Assembly: GCA_947846985.1 (NCBI GenBank)
Contig: CANTUZ010000004.1
Span: 5,632,927 to 5,696,926, forward strand
Direction of reading: 5' to 3'
Source: Fratercula arctica
Taxonomy: Eukaryota > Chordata > Aves > Charadriiformes > Alcidae
Length of the DNA: 64,000 nucleotides
Shown here one piece after another: positions 33,991 through 48,745 of the stretch; position 1 is the first letter of the stretch; each line of letters starts with the position of its first letter. Under the pieces are notes generated by a model that was not told the DNA's origin, did not search any database, and saw nothing but the letters and a program-made list of their open reading frames with translations. Made by a program: the position numbers and the translations under genes.

Positions 33991-36900
33991 CTTTCTGTCC
34001 TACAGAGAGATCTTGAAGTGATATTAGGTGACCTGAACTGCACACCCATTGAAATCTGTGTAGAACTTGATCTACTGTCTTCACAACATATTTTTCTGCT
34101 GCTCACACAGGAAAATCCTTATGCAAATGTATAGAATAATAATACTGTTCACATTACACAGGTCTTGCAAGCTGAACTGGTGAACTTTGCACGTCAAGCA
34201 GAAGTGAACTGTGTGTGTTACCATCCTTCTTTTGATGCCTTTGCAAGGAAGAACTCTTTTAATCCAAATTTTTTTCAAAGCTGTTTGTCCAAACGACTTC
34301 AAAACCATTCTGGTGTGGAAGGGTAGGATGTCAGCGTGGAGTCCCGGTATCTCTGAAAATACATGGCTTCCCTACGAATGTCCAGAGGGCTAGGCTGTTC
34401 CAGTGAAATTCAAACCTGAAGCCAATAAGACTTATTTCCGTCAGCCTTCAGCTAATTGCAGTTTGTTTAGAATGAGCTGAAATCTGTGGGCTTCCAGTAG
34501 GGCTGGAGCTTACTTAGTTCTTGATAAGCTCATGTGGAGTTCTGGTGTTTGGGGTTGGTTCTAGTGATTGCTGTTACAGCCCAGGAGCCTCACAACGTAA
34601 CTGTAAGCCTAAACCCGCCGCTTTGAGGTCCACATAGATCTGGTTGCAGAGAAAGGAGTATGTGTAAGGAGCTACGGCTTGATATCATGCCAAATTTGCT
34701 TTCACAAGTAGAAACTAAAGATGCGATCTTCTTGTGCGGCTAGATAAAAAACATACAACTGAGGACATATGCAGAGTCTTAGTCTCAAATCTTCTCCAAG
34801 AAACTGTAAATAAATGGATACGTGTTGGTCAATTGTTTATTACTTTTTACTGCTAGTGTATTTTACAGAAGACCATATGATAGGAGCAAAGCAACAAAAA
34901 CATTACCAGAAAATATTCACTCCTCTTCCAGCAAATGCTTGCACTCATTTTTATTTGCTTGTTTTGACAAATGTGTTTGCAGAAAGTGAATGTTGGACTT
35001 CAAATTGAGATTAATTTAATGATGAGCTAGAGTTTGTTTCAAACAAATGTAGTCTGGAGGGCTATCCAGTCAGGAAGAGGAAACACTGTCAAGGAGCTAA
35101 GTTGAACAAACAGCTCAGAAACTGAATTGTGAATATTGAGCACTCAGAAAAATTTCACATGGGTTGACATTGGTTATCTTGTCAAAATGAAGAGTGAGTA
35201 ACTTTTTGAATGAAAAAGGCTGGCTGGTGTGTTGACCAACAATCCCTCGATATGAAATTCAGCTGACACCACTGCGTCTCTCTTCTGTTCTTCTTACTCA
35301 CGTTTACTAGTCTTATACTTCTCAGAGTATTCCATTGACACTAATCATTTTTTAAAAACAAATTACTACCTAGCTAAGTAAAGAATAAGGAACATGGTTT
35401 TGACATTACTTTAATTCTTCATTGTCTGTGTCTAGCTCTAACTAACTGTAAAGCACCCTATTTTCTCGTTTTTATGTAAATGAAACTGAAGCAAGCAATG
35501 TTCATGTTGCATATTACTTTGGTCGATCTTGCAAAAATCATTAGGGCCTGACTTTTACACAAAAAGGAATGCAGAATGCTGTCTGCTTGTAAGTTTGTGA
35601 TTCATGCCTCCTGTCAAGGCTACCAAACCAGTAAAAACACTGGAATGTAAAAAAAATAAGCATGATTATGTATTTCAGGAAAACAATTTTCTCAAGAATG
35701 TTTCTGGAACAAATCTTCAGTGTTTAGCTATTTCTAGTTGATATTTCAGTGATGGAATTCCTTCTGGCACCAATTTGTACTACGGAATTGTCCACAGGAC
35801 AATGCTTTGTGTTAGTGTGTTTAAGGTGTCTTTTTTCGGATTCTTGTAGCAGCAAATCCTTTAGCAGCTCATTACTTAATGGAAACTAAACAAAGCTTCT
35901 TCCAGGAAAAAAATGTTGATCTCTATCACCCCACAGTGAACTTCTTTTCTTAAATACATAACACATGCTTTTGGAAAATATCTTCAGTTTAATCTGGACA
36001 CTGTAAACTCCAAAGACAAGGCTATGTCCTCCTTCATCCATCTTGCATAGCTCAAAACTCAAAGCTTTCTGGTGAAAAGAAAAGGAAATACAGAAGATAT
36101 TTTTTGTGTATAGAGTCTACTTGTATGATATGACCAGACTTTTGTCTGTCATTCCCATTAAAAATAGCAGCCTACATAACTAAGAACTCAAGGGTAGGCT
36201 CTTCTACATAGGTCTCCTAAAAGCACTGACAGACCTGCTTTGCTCTCTGCTAACAGATATTTCTTTAGGTGTTTTTCTGTTTCTTATGGAAACTCATTCT
36301 GTTTTTTCTTGTCCCGAAAGCTCAGTGGTAGCTCATCCCTCTGTACCTGGTGACCCTATTGCTGTCTGTTTCTGCCAGAGGAGCTTTTTCCCAGCTTTTC
36401 CTTTCCACTAGAACTGCCACTGAAACACCAGTATTGATTGTGGAAAAAGTAGTATAGTGTGTAATTCATACACACAACCATGATTTTAGCAGCTGATAAC
36501 TTAATCAGAGGTTTTGAAAAATATAATAATGACACTGATCTTTGATCATGAATATTATATACTTCATGTACAATCTTAATTCATTTGGAGCAACACTGGG
36601 TAGGGAGGAAAGATCTGTTACTGCTGCTGCCATTTGCAAAGATACAGCGCAGCATTTTAGTGGATCCGTGCTGGAGGTTTGCTTCCACATTGGCTTTTGC
36701 AAAAAAAAAAATTACCAGTCTTTCTGCAGGAAAATGGTTCTGCATAGAGTTGAGCAACCATCAAGCATAATGCCCTGAGTCTCATGGAAGCAATGAATAA
36801 AAGAAAACGACAAGCTATTTTGCAGATTTATTTTGGAAACATGCTTTCAAACTGTTTGTCCTTTCAAAGCATTAAATTACAATATTTTATATCTAGTCAT

Positions 36901-39900
36901 TACTGCTCTGATTTTACACTGTAGGGAGACATCTTGCTCCATTTGTCCGCACTATATCAGTGAGCTATTCCCACTGGAGAAGTCTCAGTACGTGGAAAAG
37001 GAACTATTCCTGAAATCAGTATTTTATACTGCCAAAGGAAGTTGCTCCTGTTTCTCCTCCCACTTAACCCATAATTCCTGAAAGTATACAGTTCCCAGAT
37101 ATAAATGTAGAAACCGGGTCACTTGCCTTCTCTTTTGAGGATTGTGAAATTGCATACTTTGTGTACCTCAAACCAGGACATTGGCAAAATACTGCTTAGT
37201 CTTTATGCCAGGTTTATATTTGTGACTTTTTTACTTTAAAGTAATCACTTCTGATTTATAGCAATATTATAATAAAATAGGACACAATGTTGTCTACTCT
37301 AAAGAATCTATGTTTTGAAGTAAGTGAATAAATTAAGCAGTTAGATAATGCACCAGATCTGCTATCTTAAGTCCACTGCATTCAATTCTGAAGTTCTGCA
37401 CCGGTCCTTGGACTACATTCAGATAACTGGAGGACAACTTTCTCAGTACCTCTAGCAACTGCTTGTTTTTGTAGAGGAGACAGACAGTTTTCTTTTTTAA
37501 GCATTGCCACCATATAAGCCTAGGTTTCTCCAGAGGTTATGTAAATAATTGATGCTATTTTTGATTACACTTCTTACACTGGTTTAACATCAATAGGTTT
37601 TGAGTTCATTAAATTTAAATACAATGTTTAAATTCAGGCTATGACTATTTGTAACTTGTGAGATGTACAGAAAGTAAACTAGTGCTCATTTTGGTTATGT
37701 AGAATTATAAGGTTTCGTGACCATATGAAAGTCATAGTGACATGAATAGGATGACAAGCATTCAGCAGAAATGCACAAAGTCATAAAATATCCCCCCAGA
37801 CTCAGAGGATCTGATCTCTTTTCCATAATTTGTCTGCAACATCATTCATGAAGGTCTTATTACTGCTTATGCCATGTTATCATTGGAAAAATCCTATGGG
37901 TAAAGAGCCAGAAATAAACTCTTTTAGCTGAGTAGCTCTATAATTCGTGCATAGTTGTTTCCTTTTCAATCTATATTTTTCTTTATTTTCTCCCCTGGTT
38001 TCCCCATCCCTCACATTGCTGCTTTGGCCCTCTGGCCAATTTACTACACCAGAGCAAGTATCTCTGTGTAAGGTCTTTGCTAGTTGGACCATGTATAGTG
38101 CACCATTGCCTTCTATTTTAAAAGAAAAATCTTTCACAGGGCACATTTACACTAAATAGCAAAGACAGCCTTTTCAGTCTAGCTGGAAATAAAAAAGAAT
38201 ATTACACAGAAAACGCTAGCTTGTCTGGCGATGCCAAGGTTATAGCCATCTGCTAAAAGGATGAGAACTCAGTGTCCAGTTTGCATGTCTAATCTGCCAG
38301 AACATAACTTAATTGTAACCGATTCCTTTTTTCATAACTTTCAGCAATAGAAGGTGTTGAAAACTACACTAAATTGGGTGCACTTCACACGGATTTCCTG
38401 CCTGGTCCTGTCCGCTGACAGGATCTAGATTCATTATTTCGTGCTCACTTTTATGGCCTTGGGCACAGATTTAATACCATAGTTACGTGGACTAATGAGG
38501 CATGAAAACATGGGAAAATACCATGAAAAATTAACCAAATGGTCCATAAGATCAACTCTGGTTTGTATTTTTTGTAGCCGTTTTGTATTTTATGTACCTG
38601 GCTTGCCAGAAATTTTAGGATCATTCCATAATTTATGATCTAGGATTATCAGCTTGGGGTTATAGACTTTTTAGTATTATGGTGAACTATTTTGGATTTG
38701 TTTCAAAAGGGATTTCGTGTGCTCATCAGGCGCAAGTCCTGTCACTTAATCTTGCCTTACTCTTACGAATCTCAGTGTGATTCCATAGAGTTCAGGGAGT
38801 TCAATACAGAGACCTTAAGAAAAGAAAGAACCAGAGACAGATCCAACAGAATAAAAACTGTTCAAAGCATCCAAAAGGAAAGATATTTTTCACAGATATT
38901 TCAATATTTTTTCCAGATCTCTATATTGCTTTCATACAATTTCTCATATTTTCTTTAAAAAATAATACCAGTAATCAAACTCCATGACAGTAATACATCT
39001 TAATTAAATAAGGGCATAGACTGCTTTTTACTAACACAAATAACTTTTTGTAATTGTGAAGTTAGGTTGCTGAATGCTCCCTGAGAGCTGATGATGAAGG
39101 ACAAACTGACAGCAATGTGTGCTTAGAAGATTCCTTATCAAATCTAGGTCTAATTAGTTAGCTGGTGGCCTAAAATAGAAAGAATAGCTATTAAACCAAA
39201 AAGAACAGAATCAGCTGATAACTCAAAAAGAGTAACAAATGGGTATTACTATGGAATGAAATCCTTGTCCGTGCTTCAACATCTTTGATTCAAACCCATT
39301 CTTAAAAAAAGGCCATCAAACTGCTCATATTTCAGCACTGCATCATCCCTATAAAAATTCCAGATGCTGCTGTTTCTTAAAATGCATAAACAATTTGTTG
39401 TATAGCATCTGCGCTGTTCTGCACACTCACAATTTTGCTAGTCATGCTTAAAGTGCATGATTACCTCATTACTAAGCTTTGGGAAATCTGTTGCTAATTC
39501 TACAAGACTTCCCCACTGGGCAGGCAATAATGCAGTGCATAAAGAGACTAAGATAGATTAATAAATATCTAAAGAATTATTACTTTCCTGTTGGTCCTGA
39601 ATGCCTTTTGTTTTTCCCAATGCCATCATTCTACAACCTGTTTTTTTTTTTTCCCAAATACAATTAGAGGTGGGTATGGAAACAATGCTATTCACATATC
39701 ATTCTAGAGAAAAGCAAAAGCTGTAATGCTGCTTAGAGCTGTTATCTAAATGCTCCAGTTACCCAACAGGCATCGCCTTGCAAAAAATGTCAGGCTAGCC
39801 CAAGGAAAATAACGTGAGGAGAATACGATAAGCATCCTGTGCTATGGGGGTGAAGATGCACCCAGCCTTCCTTATATTCTCAGGCTCTCTGAAGCACTTT

Positions 39901-41010
39901 GCAGCATGTCCTGCCCCAGTGCCACAACGTGTGGCTGTGCCTCAGGTCAGGTAAGGACTGCAAAACTCAGGTGATCCCTCTCTGTTCCGTCACACTTCCT
40001 GGCAATGGCCAAAATTGGAGAAATTTAATTAAATCTCTGGAATGTCAGGTGAAAGTTAATAAAAACCACGTGGCAGCTTACTATTATGTTACTCCGTTTA
40101 TCTTTTTCAGGTCTTTGCCTTAAAACTAGTGATGACTCAGACACATCAGTAGCAAAGACAGAGAAACTTCATTAAGGGAAGGGAGGATAAGGTTTGAGAG
40201 CCAGGACAAACAGCAAACCATATTGCTCTCCTACACGTTCTTCAGTCCCTAAGGGGGCACCACTCACCTGGCCTCAGGACCAGTCCCACTTTTTGCAAAC
40301 ACCAATAAATACAGAAGACGAGTCTTAAAATTAAGCCCCAGCTTATCCATTTTCCCTTTTTATATCCTGATAAAAAGAAGGAAGGAAGCAGAAGGGGGAA
40401 GAAAAATCAGCAGAAGAACTGGGGGGAGTTAGAGGGGGAAAGAGACTGATGCATAAGCTATTTCTCTTTAAGAACGTGCTTAGCTCAAACCTTGGTCCCA
40501 AAAGTATCTTCAACAACCCCTGATTCATAAAAAGCCTAGTGTGGTTAGTGGTGAATATTTCTGTTCTCACATTCCCTGATTTTCACGGTTTATGACTTCT
40601 TAAGGGCATTGTAATGTATCAAAGTTCATCTCTACGTAAATAGTTCGTGTATGTGGCTGGCTGTGGCTATGTCTAGCTTTTGTAGAAAAGCGGGGAAGAA
40701 ACCTAAAGTGCCAGGTCACTTCTCTCACCATGTTTAGCCATGTCACCCCACCACTTCAATAATAAATACATTTAGGGTAAGCGTCATGAAAGTGACACTA
40801 CGTTAGCAGCAAAAATGTTGATACTAATTATTTGCAGTTCTCTGTTTGCTGTAAAAATAAGCCATCTTTAGCAGATAATCAAAGTAGCAACTAATCCTTT
40901 ACCCAAATTTAATTTTACTGCAGAATTCTGTAGGTTTGTACTATTTAAATATTAAATTTCCACCTCTTCCGCTTCCACCACTTCCACCTCAACACCCCAA
41001 CAACACTGGC
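33991..41010. other. noncoding stretch
   Basis: About 7 kb with no exon, RNA gene or clear transposon. Longest frames are under 90 codons and unlike known proteins. An A10 run lies at 36702-36711, and a pyrimidine-rich TTCCACC tract ends the stretch (40962-40990). Confidence 0.5.
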
Positions 41011-41060
41011 TGGGCCAGATGTGCATCTGGTGTAAATTAACATTGCTCTGTTGATGCGAC
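41011..41060. repeat. ancient amniote interspersed repeat copy
   Basis: TGGGCCAGATGTGCATCTGG and TGTAAATTAACATTGCTCTG closely follow the old repeat 'gggccagatctgcatctggtgtaaatcagcatagctcc' known from turtle and bird genomes (from memory, name not certain). Only about 50 bp remain recognisable. Confidence 0.6.
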
Positions 41061-44000
41061 AAGAGACAGGAAGATTTCTATCAAGCCGTGGTCAGTTCCT
41101 GTACGATTAAGCATATATTATTTTATGCATTTGGGTATAAAATGCTTTTGAATCAGGATTGCTTTGCAACCACTCTGCACTTTATTTGCCCTGTATGTAG
41201 TAATGGTTATAGGAGGGGTAAAGCATTGACCAGTCAGGCCTGTATGACCAGGAATACTCAGCTGGAATGAGGGGAAAAAAAAAGAGGGTGTCTCTAAAGG
41301 CATCTCAATGGGGAGGGGACATTAGAAAGGCAAAGAGGTGTCTTAGAAACTGTGTGACCAGTTATTTACTGTTTATGATGAGAACTAGCAAGGATTCAAT
41401 GAAAATATGAAACAACTGGTTACAAATATATAAAAAGGAGCTGTTTTGCACACACGTGGGAGTCGTTGCCACTGCATGTTGTGGAAGTCAAAAATAGAAA
41501 GGGGCTCAGAAAGCATAAACAAATGTCATGAGGGTAGGACTATCAGTGGGTACAAAGTATGATGAGCTGGATGCAAACCTCGAGAGCTAACTCACTAATT
41601 GCTCTTCGAAAAGCTGGAACCCTAAAGAGAAAGCTCACGTGATGCATTCGCAGTTTCTTACGCTTCTCTCCTAAGTACCCGTGACTGGCCATGGCTGGGG
41701 ATGTGCTACTGGGCCAGCTGTCCCCACGACTCTTCTTGGGCTATGCTTTTAGTGCCATTCATGACACGTGCTGTATTGGTAGAGGTGTATATATGGATGC
41801 AAATACATCAGAATGGGATCGAGGGAACACATCGTTGGCTGATGTTCGTGTAATCGCATTGGTTTCAACAGAGCTGTGCTGGCACATGGCAGCTGGGGAA
41901 CCGGCTCGTGACAAGGTCGTCTGTTCCAGCTCTTAGCCACCAATGTGCTATTTAGTTGTCCTACTCATAAAGTGAATGCAATTATAGAAATGTAACATTG
42001 GAACAATACAGTCATGAATTGCAATCTTTATAGATTATACTTTGTTCTTTATAGTAAGCTCAACTAAAATATGCCTTACTTAGCTTTAAGTATTCTCTTA
42101 CTAAAAGTAAAGTGAAACCAAACAGTTTGGTTGAAAAAGAGGGAAACCTGAGATTCAAGCTGATTCCTACCTGGGACACAGAACGAATAATGAGAAATAA
42201 ACAATGTTGTTTTCTCCTGTGTTCTATAACACTTTTAAAACACATATTTATTGCAAATGTCCAGCACACATCAAACAGTAGAATGAAAAGTCTGATGCAT
42301 CGGGCTACATAACTGAAAGCAGAGTTAAACATTAAAGTCACAGCCTTACATATGACAAATTACTGTGAGTTAATTCATGTGTATTAATGCAAGCATGCTC
42401 CTCTCAAAAGAGATGATCTATCATAAAGTTTGTCCCTATGGAACTTTCTTTATGACATTATATTCTTCCTAAGTGTCTGATGCAAAGAAGAAAAGGTCAA
42501 ATAATTAATAGGATTGTCTTAAGACAAGTAGTCATTTCAGTCTTATTATTTCCCATTTTTATTAGTTTTTATTTCCAATTTAGGCCTTTTAATATGTTAC
42601 TGTCAACATCTGTAATACTCCAAACTGTCAGAAGAAGCAGCTAAATTTGTGATGCAATAATTATCTATTAGATCCGAGGTCTGTGCATGGAAATGTTACT
42701 CTGGAATTAGGACTGATGAATTAATTTGTATTTTTGTATTTTACGGGTTCTATGGACAATCCAACTACAGATGTTGTTTGGCTTAAAGAGCGTGTAATAA
42801 TTTTTACAATTTTGTTAGTGCTTCAATTAAGCTCATGTGAAGTACACAGTGCAGAGAAACACATCCAACTCATTAAACGTGTTTATAGACATTGCACCCA
42901 CTTTCCAATTTTACAGTTAACAATTTATAGTTTCTGTAATAGGTTTGAGAATTCTTAAGCAATAGCCCATCTACAAATAATTTTCCTGCTCTATCAGCTT
43001 TCCTGGCATTCTCTTTTTAGAACTGTAATAGAAATATGTATTAAATCAATATTTTTTACCTGTTCATGAAGCTTATTTCCCAGAAATACTCATGATTTTG
43101 GCAGGCAAATTCCCAAGTATGTTTACTAAACATATTTATTAAAAAAGATCTTGCCAGAATGTAATTCAATCATTAAAAAAATCTGCAGCAAGCTACTAAT
43201 ATCTGATTAGTCCTTCCTTTCCCTTCAGTCAGTGAAAACAATTTCTGTTTTCAGATGAATTTGTTCAAGATAAAGATGAGTTTCCTATGCTACTTAATGG
43301 AGCTGACTTACAGTGAAGAACACAAGAATTTCTTCATGGATTGGCTATGATGTCTGTGTGAGGTGCCCTTACATGAGGCACTGCTAAATGTACGAATAAA
43401 ATAAGCTTCTTATAACTAGTAAAAGATTATATACATATCTTTTTTCTCCTCCCTTTGCGACCAGTAGAACTGATTTTTTCTTTGGCCTGTCTAAAGTACT
43501 GGATTGCAACCAATCACAATATTCAGTTGCAAGGCACCAGGACAATTATAAGAAGGAACAATGAAGAGGAAACTCTGTATTTCTGATCTCCACTCTATAG
43601 GATTTTTTTTTGTAGAAGATGCATGTCTAGGGCTTTCGAGCAATCAGAAGAGGAGGTTTGGAAATATTTTCAAATATGTGTCTTGTGCACCAAAAAAACT
43701 CAGTGCAGGGCAGTGAAACTATTAAATAACCTCAGGCTGTTTTTTAAAATAGTTTTCACCTGAGAAAGTAGATTTCTCTGAGACCGGTCAAAATGTTTCG
43801 AAATTTAGAAAGCGTGATTTTGAATTTGAAACTATGCTTGAGATTAAGTTTAACTATATTCATTTAATATGTCAGTGTCACTAAGTGACATAAAGTGTGA
43901 TCAGTTGGCCAAAAATTCAATTATTAACACAGTTCTACTCAAGCAGTTCAAAAACTTGTTTACTTGATATTAATTTCTATGTCTTTTAAAGATTACCTAC

Positions 44001-47000
44001 TCAGTGGATATAAACGGGCATGGCTCAGCTGAGACCCTGACCCCGTAACTTTGGGTTCTGATCTAGATCAGGGATTTCAATCCACAGCAGGCAGAAAAAG
44101 TCTTTGTTTAAGGTTCAGTTCACAAGGATTTTCCTATTACCCTGGGAATGGCGAAGTTTACTGTAAAATATGGCACAACCGTGCATATAAGATTGACAGA
44201 TTTGTTGAGATCTCATTTATAACAAATTCTGAAGTGAAGAAAATGTCACCTGATTTCTGGATTTGTAAGAAAATATTGTGGAAGGTCTACAGTCCGCACC
44301 TTCCCACTGATTTCCCATCAGACTTCTGAGGCCCCCTCAGAGCATCATTAGTCCTTTTCATGAAGCAATCTCTGGCAATAGTTCAGGTCTAAACTTTTCC
44401 CCTGAAGTAACTAAATATAATTTTAATAAATAAATACTATAAATAAACATTATGCCACTCTTCTAAAATACTCTTTAAAATGTTGTGTCTCTCCCTCCTT
44501 TTTATGCTTAATGGTCTTCTAGACCTTGATTTAATCTTTTCGTGTTTTTCATTAAACAATACCTACTTCTGCTTCGTTTCTTGTTTTTCAAAATGTGACT
44601 GGTGCCATAGCACATTAAGGGTTCCCCTGGCAACACGAAAACACACTTTTCCTTGGAACTGCATCTCTCTAATCTGAAGCACTTAAATCATGACCTTTTA
44701 GCTACAGCTTGTTCTGAGATTAATTAAGAGCATTTAGAAATAATAATGATAAAGTTTAGCACATTGTTTGATCTGCAGATCAGATCTGCAGTAAATGCTT
44801 GTATTTACACTCAAGTAAGGGGGCCAGATCTTGAGCTTTCTGCACCCAGATTAGCGATGAAATACTTGCATCCTGGGCTTATATAATACACATTAACATG
44901 GAATTAGAGCCTTGTTTTGGACTTTACATTCAGTTTTGTTAAATCCCGTCTTTACTGAGGTTGGCACTATGTGGATACACGCAAGTTTTATCTAAGGACT
45001 ACCAATTGCAATGAAATCTGTTTATACAGTTTTGTATTTATTCTCCGTCACAATACTTCAGCTCTCCAGAGTTATTACACTCTCCATAAACAGAAGGATG
45101 TGTGTATGCACACACTTCAATTTGCTGAAGTTTACCCAAGCCTAACTGCAATGAAACGTGACAATAAAAATGACTTGACATTCAAGATCTGTTTAGCTTG
45201 CCACTAACCCTTTCCAACAGCAGAGCTCGAATGCCTGCGCTAAATCCTTTTTGGGACATTTGTCTCTTTCCCCCTTAATGGAAAAAATTTCTTAAGAAAA
45301 ATATCTAATCTGAATCATTTTACCTTAAAATACTAAAACCTCCATGAGAGAGTGCAAATAGGGAAATGTAGTTTTTCTTCATGATGATAAATTCCTGAAA
45401 AATACCTTCTCAAAACTTTTTCAGCACAAAATAAAAGCTCCCAGCTTTGCTTCTTGCAGCTTTGCTGGAGTTTGTAACAGGAGAACTTCACTGTGCTTGT
45501 GCCAATCTGCAATGGGACTCTAAATCCTGGTAGAATACTTGTCTTTCGTTACTTCCCTTCATCATTCTTGCTGACATATCATCCTATTTATTGACAATAA
45601 TCTGTGCATATCCTACCCTTTCATTAGTTTTGCACCATTAAAACTTAAGTACCAGATTTGGCAAACTTCTTCAAACCAAATTTCAAACCACTGATTTCAG
45701 AATGAGGTCTCAAAACCATAAAGTAATAAGCAACAGTTGTTTGGAAAATTTTCCAGGATGGGGAAAAGGCACCAACTATCAGCTAGCTGGGAACTGCTCT
45801 CTCCTTTTTTTGCTCCTTAGTCTTGTCCCGTATTACAAGGCAGCAAATATTCAAAGCTCTGGCTATAAATAGTCTCTGATTTACTCCAATAATAAAGCAG
45901 ATAGATTGGTGGTGACCTCATTGTTTGAGGTGGGTAAATGTAGCTGAAAGATAAGTTTTCTTACGCAAAAAATGTAAAATCTCCCAATATGGTCAACTTT
46001 TATCTTTGGTCCCTTTCTACGGGTAAGCCCAGTTCATTCAAGGCCACCTGACAAAAAAGGCTACAAATCTTACAAATTTGGGAGCTCCTTCAAATTTAGG
46101 AGAGTTATGTATGTCTGAGTGCCTACGCACACAGGTCCAGTGGCAGAAAAGCACTCTTATTTGTGAACTTTGGCAATCGAGTGTCTTATTTGTGCTAAAA
46201 GCAAAAGAACTCTGGATTCCAGTTTGAACGGATGTGCAGGGAGGAGATCTGCAAAGGCAAACGTTCGTCTTTTCTTGAAATGCTGTTTTATTTACGCAAT
46301 AGATTAATTGAACAGATGTCAAGCTGCTGCTGAAGGATTTGTGAACAACCTACGGAACTGCTTTCTCTAAGAAAGCTCAGTCCATTCAGTTAGAAAAGAG
46401 AGGAGATATATAACTAAGAAATATAACAGGAAAAATTAGAAAATTAAGTTCTATAAGTAAATGTTAAATGATTATAAATAAAAAAATAAATAAAGACCAC
46501 ATACAGGCTGCTGGAAGTTATAGGTGATAACTAGATTTTATCTTTCTGGTAGCATTTAGCTTGTAAATAGCGATAGCCCTTGTGTTTCTGCTGTATATGA
46601 TTTAATTTTAGAATAATCAGTTACAATCACAGAGAATTTTTTCTTTGAAAAAATAGATAACATTTGTTTTTGTTTTACCTCTCTGTAACAGTTTTTTCGA
46701 CATTAATTTTTTAAACATAACTGACTGAATTTCGAGAAAATGCCTTTCTTTTGGAATAAATCTCTTTGAGAACTCTGTCTGGAACACAGATTGAGGATTA
46801 GAGGAGTCAGTTGAAAGAACTGAATGTATCTACTGATCTATGACAAATATGACGACAAATATTACTATTAAATCCTACATCTATTTCTGCTTACCATTCT
46901 TCAGACTCCCCAGTGAATGTTTTTGTGATGTTCTGTTGCAATAGTGTAAAAAAGGATGAATGACTACATTCTGCATAACTTCAGGGAAGAGTAAACTAAA

Positions 47001-48654
47001 CTTTTTATTGTACTCAAAAATAAATAGTCAACAAGTTACCCTGGTATGGAGACAGAACAAATAAAGTGAAGGTTTCTGATATTAATTTACCAAGTCTGTT
47101 TAACAGGCAAACAGCATTTCCAGTTTGATTCAATTTGTTATGGATATTCCCCCAAACACTCTTTCATTATCACGCAGCATGCTTCAATCATGAGAAGAGC
47201 AATGACAAATGGTAAAAAGCATGAGGGATCCCATCTGCCCATGGTGAAAGCAGTTCTAGAAATTTTTAAGGTGGAGAGTGAATAAATCTTGACATTTGTA
47301 GCTGGTGCTAATATATCATAACCTGTAGACTTGACCTAAGGTCCACCTAAGTCTGGGAAAGGGCCCCACCGACTTGTCATTTGTGATACAGTTCCTATCA
47401 TGACTTCTTATGTTGGTTGGATTCCTTTCAGCTGGTTGATGCCTTGTGCCATTTTGGTGTTATAAAATGGGCTTTCTTGTCTAAAAACTAGCTGCTCCTT
47501 ACCTGGCAAACACCGCCAGTGCGTGCAAAGCAACTTGTACCTGGGATCACCTGGCCATTCATCGTGTGGATTTAACTCCAACTTCTCACCCCCATTAGTA
47601 TCGGTTTTGTACATGTAGAATGGGTTATATGAATATGATTCTTTTCTTTAGCCTAGTCTCGTCTATACAGCCAGGGGTTGTCAGCTCTAAAAATTAGTTC
47701 TACTTTTGCTCCTGTACACTTTAAGTTTTCTATGACGCCTGAATCTGAGGATGCTTTAAAATGTTATGCGAGTACCAAAGCAGGCCATTTCATCTCTGAC
47801 AGAATAAACTGAGGTAAAACACAAGTCAAGAAGGTTTCCAGGAGAGGAAGCAAAAAACTGGCTGTTTATTCATAGCCAGATGTACTTGTCTCTTTGTCTG
47901 TTTGCATTAGTCCTGGCTGAGCTTTCTCCTTGGTTGTGGTTTGCAAGTATGAATGAATATTATGACATGCTGTCTCCCAGTGGTTCCGTGTAAATAATTA
48001 TGAGGAAAGGGGAGGTAGCTGGAGTTACACGCCCATTTTGCATTTTAGCAGATATTCTGAAATTTCATACCCAGACAAAACATGGTGTACTGCTTAATAT
48101 GTGTCACTGCCTGCATTCATCCTGCTAAATTTCTGGTGTGTATAATTTTTTGCAGCAAGCAGTTCCCTGCTGGAAAGGAGAGATTATATCCTGGTTGCCA
48201 GTATGAATGAATGAATTGTTTAGGAAAAACAGAGGATGCAATTCCAGTTGCTCATTGCGAAAAGAAGGAATGAAAGGCTACGATTAAGAAAAGACCAAGT
48301 TATGCAGAAGTTCATAGTTTAATGAATTAGTAGTGAATGTCAAGCTTTCAATTAGGAGCTCTGAAAGGTACTTGAGAAAGAAATGGCCAAGCAGCACTGA
48401 ACTTTAAACACCAACAGGCTCTTTACCGTCCTATCATATTCTGGAGTAGAAGCAGCTCCAATCAAAAGTGAAATGCCAACATGCAGTTATGGCCACATCA
48501 CGTGGCAGGGACTTTCGGTGGGGGCAAAAGGGACTATAACCCCTGCACACACCTGGTGGATTTGTGCAGGTAGCCCCTATGCACCCCTTTCTTCAAAATC
48601 TCTGACTGCCTGGGGAGTATTTGAATTTGTGCTTCTCTCTCCTCTATGATGCAA
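41061..48654. other. noncoding stretch
   Basis: About 7.6 kb, AT-rich, with no recognised gene. The palindrome ATCTGCAGAT and its neighbour lie at 44770-44791. Frames of up to 94 codons have no resemblance to known proteins. Confidence 0.5.
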
Positions 48655-48745
48655 AGAAACACCATTTTGCAGATAAGAAGTCTGAGTACAGGAAGTTCAC
48701 AGCCTGGCCTTCACAGTTAGTGGAAGAGTCCGGCTTCATCTGAAG
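48655..48745 (-). mobile_element. MIR-like SINE fragment
   Basis: CCATTTTGCAGATAAGAAGT, CTGAGTACAGGAAGTTCACA and CCTTCACAGTTAGTGGAAGA follow the inverse MIR core. Diverged. Confidence 0.55.
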